A program made the position numbers and the translations under genes. From Mycolicibacterium crocinum (GTDB taxonomy: Bacteria; Actinomycetota; Actinomycetes; Mycobacteriales; Mycobacteriaceae), in contig NZ_CP092362.2 in NCBI RefSeq assembly GCF_022370635.2, positions 1,798,001 to 1,862,000 of the forward strand: a DNA stretch of 64,000 bases, given 5' to 3'. Below, in pieces: positions 9,006-17,145 of this stretch. How positions within the stretch are numbered: the first letter of the stretch is position 1; each line of letters starts with the position of its first letter. The notes under the pieces were generated by a model, which worked only from the letters and a program-made list of their open reading frames with translations, ran no database searches and had not been told where the DNA came from.

Positions 9006-9923
9006 GTGGCTTTCCGACTGCGGAACATTCCGCTGCTCTCGCGCGTGGGTGCCGACCGTGCCGACCACCTGCGCACCGACGTCGACGCGGCCATCGCCGG
9101 CTGGGCTGATGCCGCGCTGCTGCGGGTCGACCACCGCAACCAGGTGATGGTTGCCGGCGGCAGGGTGTCGCTGACGTCGGCGGCCAAGCACGCCGACAAG
9201 CCGCCGGCCGATGCGGTGTTCCTCGGTCGCCTGGAGGACGACCGCCACGTGTGGGCGGTGCGCGCCGCGCTGGAGGCGCCCGAGGACGGCGACGGCGAGG
9301 TGTCCGACCTGCGCCGCGGCGGTCAGCAGATCGACGATGTCAGCGCCCAGCTGCTCGCGTCAGCCCTGGCCTTGCTGAACTGGCATGAGAATGCTCGGTA
9401 CAGCGCGGTGGACGGCTCGCCGACCAAGGCGGTCAAGGCCGGGTGGTCACGGCTCAATCCGCTCACCGGCCACGAAGAGTTTCCACGCATCGACCCGGCG
9501 ATCATCGTGCTGGTGCACGACGGCCACGACCGCGCGGTGCTGGCCCGGCAGACGGTGTGGCCGCAGCGGCTGTTCTCCTTGCTCGCCGGGTTCGTCGAGG
9601 CGGGGGAGTCGTTCGAGAGTTGCGTGGTGCGCGAGGTCAACGAGGAGATCGGGCTGTCGGTGCGCGATGTCGAGTACCTGGGCAGCCAGCCGTGGCCGTT
9701 CCCGCGGTCATTGATGGTCGGCTTCCATGCGATCGGCGATCCCGAGCAGGAGTTCGTGTTTCGCGACGGCGAGATCGCCGAGGCGGCGTGGTTCACCCGG
9801 GCCGAAGTCCGCGAGGCGCTCGAGCACGGGGACTGGAGCAGTGACTCGCCGTCGAAACTTCTGCTGCCGGGCTCGATCTCGATCGCCCGCGAGATCATCG
9901 AATCCTGGGCGGCCCAGGACTAG
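9006..9923 (+). CDS. nudC: NADH pyrophosphatase NudC
   Basis: 305 residues from GTG 9006. The Nudix box is complete (GFVEAGESF followed by REVNEEIGL), and the NADH-pyrophosphatase signature SQPWPFPRS follows it. The enzyme hydrolyses NAD(H), and related NudC proteins remove NAD caps from RNA. The region that is a four-cysteine zinc ribbon in E. coli NudC (before EEFPRIDPA) contains no cysteine here. From memory the M. tuberculosis protein also lacks them, so this is probably a genus trait. It starts 4 bp after the channel gene and its stop overlaps the convergent mycoredoxin gene by 4 bp. Confidence 0.95.
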   Translation: MAFRLRNIPLLSRVGADRADHLRTDVDAAIAGWADAALLRVDHRNQVMVAGGRVSLTSAAKHADKPPADAVFLGRLEDDRHVWAVRAALEAPEDGDGEVSDLRRGGQQIDDVSAQLLASALALLNWHENARYSAVDGSPTKAVKAGWSRLNPLTGHEEFPRIDPAIIVLVHDGHDRAVLARQTVWPQRLFSLLAGFVEAGESFESCVVREVNEEIGLSVRDVEYLGSQPWPFPRSLMVGFHAIGDPEQEFVFRDGEIAEAAWFTRAEVREALEHGDWSSDSPSKLLLPGSISIAREIIESWAAQD

Positions 9924-10171
9924 GACGCGAGCTTGGCCTGAACCTCTTTGAGGCTGGGGTTGGTCAGCGCTGAACCGTCGGCGAACTTCACGGTCGGGAC
10001 GGTCTGGTTGCCGTTGTTGACCGACATCACGAACGTCGCGGCTTCCGGGTCGCGCTCGATGTCGACCTCGGCGAAGGAGATCCCCGCCGATTTCAGCGCG
10101 GTCTTCAGCCGCTTGCAGTAGCCGCACCACACGGTGGAGTACATGGTGAGCTGGGGATCGTTGCCACTCAT
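9920..10171 (-). CDS. mrx1: Mycoredoxin-1 (glutaredoxin-like)
   Basis: 83 residues with a thioredoxin fold, active site [10 protein letters not shown] at residues 13-22 and the cis-proline TVPTV near residue 60. Mycoredoxin-1 reduces mycothiol mixed disulfides in actinobacteria. Length, CGYC motif and position between nudC and uvrD2 match the M. tuberculosis Rv3198A locus. Divergent from uvrD2 with about 60 bp between starts. Confidence 0.93.
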   Translation of the reverse strand: MSGNDPQLTMYSTVWCGYCKRLKTALKSAGISFAEVDIERDPEAATFVMSVNNGNQTVPTVKFADGSALTNPSLKEVQAKLAS

Positions 10172-10232
10172 GAGCTCGAACCTAGCGGAGCGTCACCGTG
10201 CAATGTCCCCACCCCCTGCCAAGATGGAGCGC

Positions 10233-12329
10233 ATGCCGGTGACCGTCGACCATCTGACCGGCCTCGACGACGAACAGCGCGAGGCCGTGCTGGCCGCTAG
10301 GGGGCCGCTATGTGTGCTCGCCGGCGCCGGCACCGGTAAGACCCGCACCATCACCCACCGCATCGCGCACCTGGTGGCCAACGGTCACGTCGCCGCGGGG
10401 CAGGTGCTGGCGGTGACGTTCACCTCGCGGGCCGCGGGGGAGATGCGTTCCCGGCTGCGGGCGATGGATGCGCAGAACATGGGCGCCCCGGTCGGGTCGG
10501 TGCAGGCGCTGACGTTCCACGCCGCGGCACGCCGTCAGCTGCGCTACTTCTGGCCGCGGGTTGTCGGCGACACCGGTTGGGAACTGCTGGACAGCAAGTT
10601 CTCGGTCGTCGCGCAGGCCGCGAGCCGGGCCCGGCTGCAGGTCAGCACTGACGACGTCCGCGACCTGGCCGGCGAAATCGAGTGGGCCAAGGCCTCTTTG
10701 ATCAGCCCCGAGGCGTATGCGGCGGCGGTGGCCAAAGTGCAGCGCGACATCCCGCTCGACGCCGAGAAGGTCGCAGGAGTCTACGCCGGTTACGAGACGC
10801 TGAAAGCCAACCGCGACGGGATCGCGCTGCTGGACTTCGACGACCTGCTGCTGCACACCGCAGGGGCGATCGAAAACGACGCGGCGGTGGCCGCCGAGTT
10901 CCGCGACCGCTACCGCTGTTTCGTCGTCGACGAGTACCAGGACGTCACCCCGCTGCAGCAGCGGGTGCTCGATGCGTGGCTGGGCAACCGCGACGACTTG
11001 ACCGTCGTCGGCGATGCGAACCAGACCATCTACTCGTTCACCGGCGCCTCGCCGCGCTACCTGCTCGACTTCTCCCGCCAGTTCCCGGACGCGACGGTCG
11101 TCCGCCTCGAGCGCGACTACCGCTCCACCCCGCAGGTGGTGTCGCTGGCCAACCGGGTGATCGCGGCCGCGCGCGGCCGGGTGGCCGGCAGCAAGCTGCA
11201 TCTGATCGGTCAGCGCGAGCCGGGCCCGTCGCCGACGTTCCATGAGCACCCCGACGAGGTTGCCGAAGCGGCGTCGGTCGCGCGGTCGATCAAGCGGCTT
11301 GTCGAATCCGGAACGCCGCCAGCCGAAATCGCGGTGCTGTATCGCATCAACGCGCAATCCGAAGCATACGAAGAGGCGCTCACCGAGGCCGGTATCCCGT
11401 TCCAGGTGCGCGGCGGTGAGGGCTTCTTCAGTCGTCAGGAGATCCGCCAGTCGCTGCTGGCGTTGCAGCGGGCGGCGGAAAGAGGCGCTGAGGGCGAGCT
11501 GCCGATGATCGTGCGCCAGATCCTCGAACCGCTCGGGCTGGCCGACGAACCGCCAGCCGGTACCAAAGCCCGCGAGCGTTGGGAGGCACTCACCGCGTTG
11601 GCCGAACTGGTCGACGACGAGGTCGCCGCCCGACCGCAGCTCGACCTGCCCGCACTGGTCGCCGAATTGCGGGTGCGCGCCGACGCCCGGCACCCACCGG
11701 TGGTGCAGGGTGTGACGCTGGCGTCGTTGCACGCCGCCAAGGGCCTGGAGTGGGACGCGGTGTTCCTGGTCGGCTTGGCGGACGGCACGCTGCCGATCTC
11801 GCATGCGTTGGCCCACGGCCCCGACAGTGAGGCGGTGGAGGAGGAGCGTCGTCTGCTGTACGTCGGAATCACCCGTGCGCGAATGCATTTGGAGCTCAGT
11901 TGGGCATTGGCCCGCACCCCGGGCGGTCGCCAGGGCCGGCGTCCGTCACGCTTCCTCAACGGCATCGCGCCACAGACCCAGGCCGAGCCGACGCCGAACC
12001 GCCCACGCAGGCAGAAGGGCGCAACCCCGCGCTGCCGGGTCTGCAACGCGGTACTCAGCACGCCGCCGTCAATCATGTTGCGCCGCTGCGAAACCTGCTC
12101 GGTCGATGTCGACGACGAGCTGCTGGCTCAGCTCAAGGACTGGCGGCTGCGCACCGCCAAGGAGCTGAAAGTGCCTGCCTACGTGGTCTTCACGGACAAC
12201 ACGCTGATCGCGATCGCCGAGTCGCTGCCGGCCGATGATGCGGCGCTGGTGGCGATCCCCGGCATCGGTGCCCGCAAGCTCGAGCAGTTTGGTCCCGACG
12301 TGCTCGAGTTGGTGCGGGCTCGGCAGTAG
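10233..12329 (+). CDS. uvrD2: ATP-dependent DNA helicase UvrD2
   Basis: 698 residues from ATG 10233 (another ATG at 10224 is also possible; the spacing of GGAG to 10233 is short). Walker [10 protein letters not shown] is near residue 29, then [25 protein letters not shown] and [10 protein letters not shown] motifs of superfamily 1 3'-5' helicases. After the helicase comes a tetracysteine element (CRVC...CETC, residues about 600-622) and a C-terminal HRDC domain. This is the mycobacteria-specific UvrD2 layout, in which the tetracysteine region is needed for helicase activity. Expected role: DNA repair and essential growth functions. Confidence 0.95.
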   Translation: MPVTVDHLTGLDDEQREAVLAARGPLCVLAGAGTGKTRTITHRIAHLVANGHVAAGQVLAVTFTSRAAGEMRSRLRAMDAQNMGAPVGSVQALTFHAAARRQLRYFWPRVVGDTGWELLDSKFSVVAQAASRARLQVSTDDVRDLAGEIEWAKASLISPEAYAAAVAKVQRDIPLDAEKVAGVYAGYETLKANRDGIALLDFDDLLLHTAGAIENDAAVAAEFRDRYRCFVVDEYQDVTPLQQRVLDAWLGNRDDLTVVGDANQTIYSFTGASPRYLLDFSRQFPDATVVRLERDYRSTPQVVSLANRVIAAARGRVAGSKLHLIGQREPGPSPTFHEHPDEVAEAASVARSIKRLVESGTPPAEIAVLYRINAQSEAYEEALTEAGIPFQVRGGEGFFSRQEIRQSLLALQRAAERGAEGELPMIVRQILEPLGLADEPPAGTKARERWEALTALAELVDDEVAARPQLDLPALVAELRVRADARHPPVVQGVTLASLHAAKGLEWDAVFLVGLADGTLPISHALAHGPDSEAVEEERRLLYVGITRARMHLELSWALARTPGGRQGRRPSRFLNGIAPQTQAEPTPNRPRRQKGATPRCRVCNAVLSTPPSIMLRRCETCSVDVDDELLAQLKDWRLRTAKELKVPAYVVFTDNTLIAIAESLPADDAALVAIPGIGARKLEQFGPDVLELVRARQ

Positions 12330-12330
12330 G

Positions 12331-12771
12331 TCAGCGGCCGGGGCCGTAGTTCCCGGTCCTGGTGGTCGCGTTGGTGCCGTTGTCGGCGATCCCCGAGGTG
12401 CCCTGCCCGGTATAGCTGTTCACATCGCCGACGCCCTGGGTGGCCGTACCGGCCGGATGGTTGGCGGTGGCGCCGCCGGTATAGCTCGACGGCCCGCCGA
12501 CGCCGAGGGTGGCGCCTGTGCAGTGCAGGTGACACAGGTCATTGGACGTCGAACCGCCGGTATAGCTTGACGGGCCGCCGACTCCGAGAGTCGGCCCGAA
12601 GCCGGCGCCGGTAACGGCGCCTGATTCGCCGCCGGTGTGCTCCGACGCCGCGGCGACGGGCGTGCCGCTCAGCGCGATCGCCGCGAACAACCCAAGGGAG
12701 CCAACTGTCAGGATTCTTCGGCGACGCCGAATCGGACTGTGCTTGAGGGCTTTTCGCCGTATCTGATCCAT
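12331..12771 (-). CDS. Secreted protein with VGGPSSYTGG repeats (copy A)
   Basis: 146 residues, not a family I recognise. Arginine-rich N terminus, then a signal-type segment (ILTVGSLGLFAAIALSG) ending near AAA. The mature part holds three repeats of the form LGVGGPSSYTGGST (the last is QGVGDVNSYTGQGT), two cysteines in CHLHC between repeats 1 and 2, and a NYGPGR end. It is a clear paralogue of the gene 90 bp upstream on the same strand, sharing repeats, order and ending. Extracytoplasmic location is inferred; function unknown. It ends one base after uvrD2 on the opposite strand. Confidence 0.72.
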   Translation of the reverse strand: MDQIRRKALKHSPIRRRRRILTVGSLGLFAAIALSGTPVAAASEHTGGESGAVTGAGFGPTLGVGGPSSYTGGSTSNDLCHLHCTGATLGVGGPSSYTGGATANHPAGTATQGVGDVNSYTGQGTSGIADNGTNATTRTGNYGPGR

Positions 12772-12861
12772 GCCTCAATGATGGCTGCGGAGACCCGCCA
12801 GGTCACGGGACTCATACTGAAAACAAATGTATGCCCGCCGCACGCCGTCGAGCGTGTTGCG

Positions 12862-13302
12862 TTATCCCGGGCCGTAATTGACAGTCCGTGTGGTCGTGTT
12901 GGTGCCGTTGAGGGTGGCACCGGCCGTGCCTTGACCGGTGTAGCTGTTGACCCCGCCGACGCCCAGACTGGCCGTATTTTGTGAGTTGTTCACCGTGGAG
13001 CCGCCGGTGTAGCTGGACGGTCCTCCGACACCTACGGAGGCGCCCGAACAGATGGCGGCGGTGGAGCCACCTGTATACGTCGACGGGTCACCGCAGAAAC
13101 CGTTGGACGTCGATCCGCCCGTGTAGCTGGACGTCCCCCCGACGCCGAGCGTTGGTCCGGCGCCGGCGCCGGTCACTGCCCCCGATTCGCCGTCCGCCGG
13201 CATCAAGTCAGGGGCGGCCGAGGCGACAGGAGGACCGGTCAAGAGAATCACCGCGGCGCTGATGGCCGTCTGAGTCGCGAGAATGATTTGCTTGTTGTTC
13301 AT
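12862..13302 (-). CDS. Secreted protein with VGGPSSYTGG repeats (copy B)
   Basis: 146 residues with a signal peptide (TAISAAVILLTGPPVASAAP). The mature part begins GESGAVTGAGAGP as in copy A, then has four repeat units: LGVGGTSSYTGGST, PSTYTGGST, VGVGGPSSYTGGST and LGVGGVNSYTGQGT. Two cysteines flank the short second unit. It ends NYGPG. Low complexity rich in Gly, Ser and Thr suggests a flexible exported polypeptide or a beta-solenoid-like fold. The two copies are tandem and co-oriented, arising from a local duplication. No enzymatic motif is visible. Confidence 0.72.
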   Translation of the reverse strand: MNNKQIILATQTAISAAVILLTGPPVASAAPDLMPADGESGAVTGAGAGPTLGVGGTSSYTGGSTSNGFCGDPSTYTGGSTAAICSGASVGVGGPSSYTGGSTVNNSQNTASLGVGGVNSYTGQGTAGATLNGTNTTTRTVNYGPG

Positions 13303-13421
13303 CTTCAGGCCCCGATCTGTTCGGTTTCTAGCCGTTTTAATGTGCTATGGAACCTGAGGTTACGCCGGTGTCCACCCTGTTCGTGGGGTTTGCAGCTTCA
13401 GCTGAGGGTTGAACGTAGAAC

Positions 13422-13461
13422 TCCGCGGTACCGCGGCTCGAAAGCGGCGGTACCGCGGAGT
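13422..13461. repeat. Long perfect inverted repeat, possible tpx terminator
   Basis: CTCCGCGGTACCGC (13422-13435) is followed after 12 bases by its perfect reverse complement (13448-13461). The left arm is itself part of the 14-bp palindrome CCGCGGTACCGCGG. It lies downstream of tpx (minus strand) and upstream of repeat-protein copy B, so it could end tpx transcription, though no T-run is seen. Confidence 0.55.
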
Positions 13462-13518
13462 ACGTGAGAGAGCAGAGGGCGCTGAGAGCACGGCGGCGGG
13501 CCGGCGTGCCGCACCAGA

Positions 13519-14013
13519 TCAGCCCAGGGCGGAGAGGGCTGCGTCGTAGTCGGGTTCTTGGCCGATCTCGGGGACGAGCTCGGTGTAGGCCACCTTGCCG
13601 TCGGCGCCGACGACGACGACCGCGCGGCCGAGCAGTCCGGCCATCGGTCCGTCGGTGATCGTGATCCCGAAGTCCTCACCGAAGCTGCTACGGAAGGCCG
13701 ACGCCGCCACGGCGTTCTCGATACCCTCGGCGCCGCAGAACCGCTTCAAAGCGAACGGCAGGTCCTTCGACACGTTGACCACCGAGGTGCCGGTGCCTGC
13801 CGCGCGCTCATTGAAGGTCCGCACACTGGTGGCGCAGACCGGGGTGTCTACCGACGGAAAGATGTTGAGCACCACGGCTTTTCCGCCGAACTGGCCACTG
13901 TCCACGTCGCCGAGGTCGGTGCCGGTCAAAGTGAAGTCGGGGGCCTGGGCGCCGACGGCGGGCAGGTCTCCAACGGTGTTGATCGGGTTTCCACGCAGGG
14001 TTATCTGTGCCAT
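13519..14013 (-). CDS. tpx: Thiol peroxidase Tpx
   Basis: 164 residues from ATG 14013 (the open frame extends upstream but MAQITLRGNPINTVG is the conserved family start). Peroxidatic cysteine in FPSVDTPVCATSV, resolving cysteine in LKRFCGAEG, and a GRAVVVVGADG strand near the end: a complete atypical 2-Cys peroxiredoxin. It reduces hydrogen peroxide and alkyl hydroperoxides using thioredoxin. Here it lies between the repeat-protein pair and whiB7; redox and stress genes on both sides may be coincidence. Confidence 0.95.
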   Translation of the reverse strand: MAQITLRGNPINTVGDLPAVGAQAPDFTLTGTDLGDVDSGQFGGKAVVLNIFPSVDTPVCATSVRTFNERAAGTGTSVVNVSKDLPFALKRFCGAEGIENAVAASAFRSSFGEDFGITITDGPMAGLLGRAVVVVGADGKVAYTELVPEIGQEPDYDAALSALG

Positions 14014-14182
14014 GGGAATAAGTTTCTCACCGACCGCCGTTGCCGCTTTTGGCCGGGTCAGTTCCGATCGCATATGGGGTTGCCCCGCGAGATTGAAGCC
14101 ACGCAGAGAACGTGCGAGTAGGCATCTGCGTGACTTCAATTTCGATGGTCGGCCCAGGCCGTCCGAAAGCTAAAACCGCAGG

Positions 14183-14217
14183 TCAGAAAATCGCTTGTGG
14201 CGAAATCGTGTTAGGGT
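14183..14217 (+). promoter_or_regulatory. Putative whiB7 promoter with AT-rich upstream element
   Basis: An A-rich stretch (CAGAAAATCGC) precedes TTGTGG at 14195-14200 and TAGGGT at 14212-14217. WhiB7-controlled promoters are known to carry an AT-rich element next to the -35, and whiB7 is autoregulated, which fits. The spacing of these two hexamers (11 bp) is too short for a standard pair, so the exact -35 and -10 remain uncertain. Confidence 0.35.
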
Positions 14218-14287
14218 TTAGCCTCGAAACCGAAATCCTGTGCCGATCGATGGCTACAGGGCGGCATGACGAAAGGAGGGGCCGACG

Positions 14288-14485
14288 ATGATCAGCAGCA
14301 CTACGGACTTTGGCGTAGCTGGCATGCCGCGTCGTGCGTGGTCCTTCCGTGCCGTCATGGCAACCCCCGCGTATCACGCTATTGGCGCCTCGGGCGCCGG
14401 CGCCGCCGCCGCTATTTCGGCGCAGCGTAAGCGTCGCGCCAACGCCGCCCCGACCATCGCGTCCGTGGACAGGAGCTTCATCTAG
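14288..14485 (+). CDS. Upstream ORF in the whiB7 leader
   Basis: 65 codons with a very strong ribosome site (AAAGGAGG at 14272-14279, 8 bases before ATG). The peptide is basic and alanine-rich with no domain and ends SVDRSFI. Its stop lies 12 bases before a terminator-like hairpin that precedes whiB7. Mycobacterial whiB7 is known to be controlled by an upstream ORF whose slowed translation by antibiotics prevents early termination. The position and signals here fit that scheme, so it probably acts as a sensor leader rather than through its product. Confidence 0.6.
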   Translation: MISSTTDFGVAGMPRRAWSFRAVMATPAYHAIGASGAGAAAAISAQRKRRANAAPTIASVDRSFI

Positions 14486-14497
14486 GAAAGCTCCCAG

Positions 14498-14549
14498 ACA
14501 CAGCCAACTGGCCACGGACCCGAAGTCAAAGGATCCGTGGCCTCTGTGT
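14498..14549 (+). terminator. Attenuator hairpin in the whiB7 leader
   Basis: GGCCACGGA (14510-14518) pairs perfectly with TCCGTGGCC (14534-14542); an outer stem ACACAG (14498-14503) pairs with CTGTGT (14544-14549), followed by TTCC. The structure starts right after the upstream ORF stop and ends 71 bases before the whiB7 ATG. It looks like an intrinsic-type terminator that ribosome position on the upstream ORF could disrupt. The attenuation role is inferred from known whiB7 regulation. Confidence 0.6.
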
Positions 14550-14620
14550 TTCCACCCGATTCCTGGCCCGGATCCCCCGAAGAGATACAGCTATTCGACC
14601 AGGAAGCAGGTGAGCGAGAC

Positions 14621-14890
14621 ATGTCGACATCGACAGTCCGCCAGGAGAAGCTGCCGGTGTTGCCGTGCCACGTCGGGAATCCCGACTTGTGGTTCGCCGA
14701 GAGTCCCATGGATCTGGAGCGCGCCAAGGTGCTCTGCGGGGAATGTCCCATCCGGCGGCAATGCCTTGCCGCCGCACTGGACCGCGGTGAGCCGTGGGGA
14801 GTTTGGGGCGGCGAGATCATCGAGCGCGGCAGCGTCGTGGCGCGTAAGCGGCCACGCGGGCGTCCGCGCAAGGATGTGATCGCGGCCTAG
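14621..14890 (+). CDS. whiB7: WhiB7, antibiotic-resistance regulator
   Basis: 89 residues from ATG 14621; an in-frame ATG at 14537 would give 117 but lies in the leader hairpin region, and family members are about 92. Four iron-sulfur cysteines are visible (LPCHVG, LCGECPIRRQC), then the WhiB signature EPWGVWGG and a C-terminal AT-hook RGRPRK that is specific to WhiB7. WhiB7 binds sigma A region 4 and AT-rich DNA and activates intrinsic resistance genes after ribosome-targeting drugs. It is preceded by an upstream ORF and attenuator. Confidence 0.95.
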   Translation: MSTSTVRQEKLPVLPCHVGNPDLWFAESPMDLERAKVLCGECPIRRQCLAAALDRGEPWGVWGGEIIERGSVVARKRPRGRPRKDVIAA

Positions 14891-14910
14891 CGGCGTCGGG
14901 CCCGAGTCGG

Positions 14911-16236
14911 TTAGTGCGCCGGCTCGGGCTCGACGAATCCGGGCACGAACTTCGCGGCCAGTTCCCGCGTCGGCACATGGGCATCCAGCTGGCAGGAGAT
15001 CGCCACGGTCGACGCGATCACCCGCAGCGGGATCGCCAGCTTGGCGGGCAGGTCCATCGACCGGGCGGTCTTGATCTGCTCGGCCGAGACGTTCATGTTC
15101 GCCGCGGCCATCTTCTGCAGCCAGCGGCGGGTGTAGTGGAACACCTCGACCTCGATCGGCTCCACGTACTGGCGCAGCATGTCGTCGATTTCACGCACCG
15201 AGACCTGCTCGCCCTTCTGAATGAAGCCGACCCGTTCCATCGTCGGCAGCAGCTCGTCGTACTTCTTGTCGCGAGCCAGCGAGATGATCTGGCCGATCTC
15301 GATCGGCAAGCCGTTCGGCAGCGGGCCCACCGCACCGAAGTCGATGACACCCATCCGGCCGTCGGGCATCATCATGAAGTTCCCGGGATGCGCGTCGCCG
15401 TGCATCATGCCGAGCCGGCCCGGGGCATCGAAAGTGAGCTCGATAAGCCTTGTGCCACAAAGGTCTCGCTCTTCCGGAGTGCCCTCGCGGATGATGTGCG
15501 ACATCGGCACACCCTCGATCCACTCGGTGATCATCACCTTCGGCGAGCTGGCAATGACGTGCGGCACAAGGAAATGCGGATGACCGTCGTAGGCCTTGGC
15601 GAACGCACGCTGGTTATCTGACTCCAGCCGGTAATCCAGCTCCATTTCGGTGCGTTCGATGAGCTCGTCGACCACACCCTGCACGTCGGCTCCCGGCGCG
15701 AGCTGCTTGAAGACGCTGACCAGTCGTTGCATGGTTTTCAGGTCTGCGCGCAGCGCTTCGTCGGCGCCGGGGTACTGGATCTTGACCGCGACCTCGCGGC
15801 CGTCCGACCACACCCCCTTGTGCACCTGGCCGATGCTGGCCGACGCAACGGGCTTGTCGTCGAACGACTGGAAGCGTTCACGCCACTTGGTCCCGAGCTG
15901 GCCGTCGAGCACTCGGTGCACCTTGGCGGCGGGCAGTGGCGGGGCGTCTTTCTGCAGCTTGGTCAGGGCCTCGCGGTAGGGCTCGCCGAACTCCGGGGGG
16001 ATGGCGGCTTCCATCACCGACAGCGCCTGGCCGACCTTCATGGCCCCGCCCTTGAGTTCACCGAGCACGGTGAACAGCTGATTGGCGGCTTTCTCCAACA
16101 GCTCGGCCTGGACCTCGTCTTTCGACTTGCCAGTCAGCCGTTTGCCCAAGCCCAGCGCCGCCCTGCCGGCGAAGCCGACCGGGATGGTCGCCAGCTTGAC
16201 GTTGCGGGCCGCGCGGCCTCGCTTGATGTCTGCCAC
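14911..16236 (-). CDS. AarF/ABC1/UbiB-type atypical kinase (Rv3197-like)
   Basis: 441 residues. The family KxGQ motif is MKVGQALS (residues 66-73), followed by the invariant Lys region (VAVKIQYPG), the catalytic loop HGDAHPGNFMM and VIDFGAVG replacing the kinase DFG. UbiB/ADCK members are membrane-associated ATPases tied to lipid quinone metabolism in other bacteria; the M. tuberculosis homologue has been annotated as an ATP-binding protein next to whiB7. Convergent with whiB7, ends separated by 20 bp. Substrate unknown. Confidence 0.88.
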   Translation of the reverse strand: MADIKRGRAARNVKLATIPVGFAGRAALGLGKRLTGKSKDEVQAELLEKAANQLFTVLGELKGGAMKVGQALSVMEAAIPPEFGEPYREALTKLQKDAPPLPAAKVHRVLDGQLGTKWRERFQSFDDKPVASASIGQVHKGVWSDGREVAVKIQYPGADEALRADLKTMQRLVSVFKQLAPGADVQGVVDELIERTEMELDYRLESDNQRAFAKAYDGHPHFLVPHVIASSPKVMITEWIEGVPMSHIIREGTPEERDLCGTRLIELTFDAPGRLGMMHGDAHPGNFMMMPDGRMGVIDFGAVGPLPNGLPIEIGQIISLARDKKYDELLPTMERVGFIQKGEQVSVREIDDMLRQYVEPIEVEVFHYTRRWLQKMAAANMNVSAEQIKTARSMDLPAKLAIPLRVIASTVAISCQLDAHVPTRELAAKFVPGFVEPEPAH

Positions 16237-16279
16237 CAGACCATCATCCCTGACGGCGTCTTCCTGGCAACCACCGATG

Positions 16280-17110
16280 TCAGCATTCGCAGCGTGGATG
16301 CCGTGACCAGCGGCGAGCCGTGATCGTGTTGTTACTCACATCGACCTGCAGGGTGGTGTTCAGCGTCGCCGGGGGAGCGCCCGCGGCCTCCTGCCCGCGC
16401 ACCGCGGTGATGATGCGCTGCAGCTGACCGAGAGCTACGGCGGCAGTTGCCAGCACGGTCGCACGGTCGGCGGAGCCGATCACGTCCCGTAGCTGAGCGG
16501 CCACCGCCGGCCAGGCCCCGTCGCGGTCGGTGCGGTGGAGGTCGGCGCATGCCAGGCAGCTCGTGACGCCGGGGATCACCAGCGGGCCGACCAGCCCGGC
16601 GCCGTCCCGCACGCGGACCGGCAGGTGCGGGACGCCGACGCTGTGCAGGTCCCGGACCAGCCGAGGATCGGCCACCAGATAATCGGTCAGCACGACCATG
16701 TCGGCGGTGGCCGCGGACACCGATGCACCGGTATGGCTGGTGTGGGCGATCCGCGCCCCCGAACAGCGCAGCGTCTCGACCAGCAGATCGGAGAGCGGGC
16801 CGGTGCCGTGCACTCGGATCGACAGCGCGCGCGGGGCGCTCTGGCGGGAGCGGCCGCGAACCACGCCGCTGCTCTCCAGCGCTTCCAGCAGCTGATCTAG
16901 GGTGTCGGCCATCCCGTGGGTGACGGCCAGCTGCTGCAGCTCAGCCTTGCCGAGGGGGACCTGCATGCCACGCAGCAGCGACGCCAACGCCGTGGGCGTC
17001 ACGCCGTCTGGCGGCCGTACCAGCACCGCGCGGCGCGGATCCCAGCCGACCTGCACCGCGTCGTCGGGTCGCAACAGCACCGGCATCGCCGGGTCGAGCG
17101 CGTACAGCAC
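16280..17110 (-). CDS. Orphan E1-like/TOMM-cyclodehydratase-type protein (Rv3196-like)
   Basis: 276 residues from GTG 17110. The middle resembles the ThiF/E1-like half of azole cyclodehydratases: a VHGTGPLSD Rossmann-like start, LVGPLVIPGVTSCLACADLHR with a CxxC pair, and a C-terminal HPRCEC that would complete a zinc site. In peptide-modification (TOMM) clusters such proteins present a leader peptide to a YcaO enzyme; no YcaO or precursor gene is nearby. The gene is conserved in position in mycobacteria (Rv3196 locus). Family call is from motif resemblance; the role is open. Confidence 0.65.
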   Translation of the reverse strand: MLYALDPAMPVLLRPDDAVQVGWDPRRAVLVRPPDGVTPTALASLLRGMQVPLGKAELQQLAVTHGMADTLDQLLEALESSGVVRGRSRQSAPRALSIRVHGTGPLSDLLVETLRCSGARIAHTSHTGASVSAATADMVVLTDYLVADPRLVRDLHSVGVPHLPVRVRDGAGLVGPLVIPGVTSCLACADLHRTDRDGAWPAVAAQLRDVIGSADRATVLATAAVALGQLQRIITAVRGQEAAGAPPATLNTTLQVDVSNNTITARRWSRHPRCEC

Positions 17111-17145
17111 CTGCCGACTGTGGCACCACGAGAGTGCCGCGCGAA

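Noticed and set aside
14537..14620. 117-residue WhiB7 from an upstream ATG
   Set aside because: The extra residues fall in the leader hairpin and exceed the family length; ATG 14621 fits.
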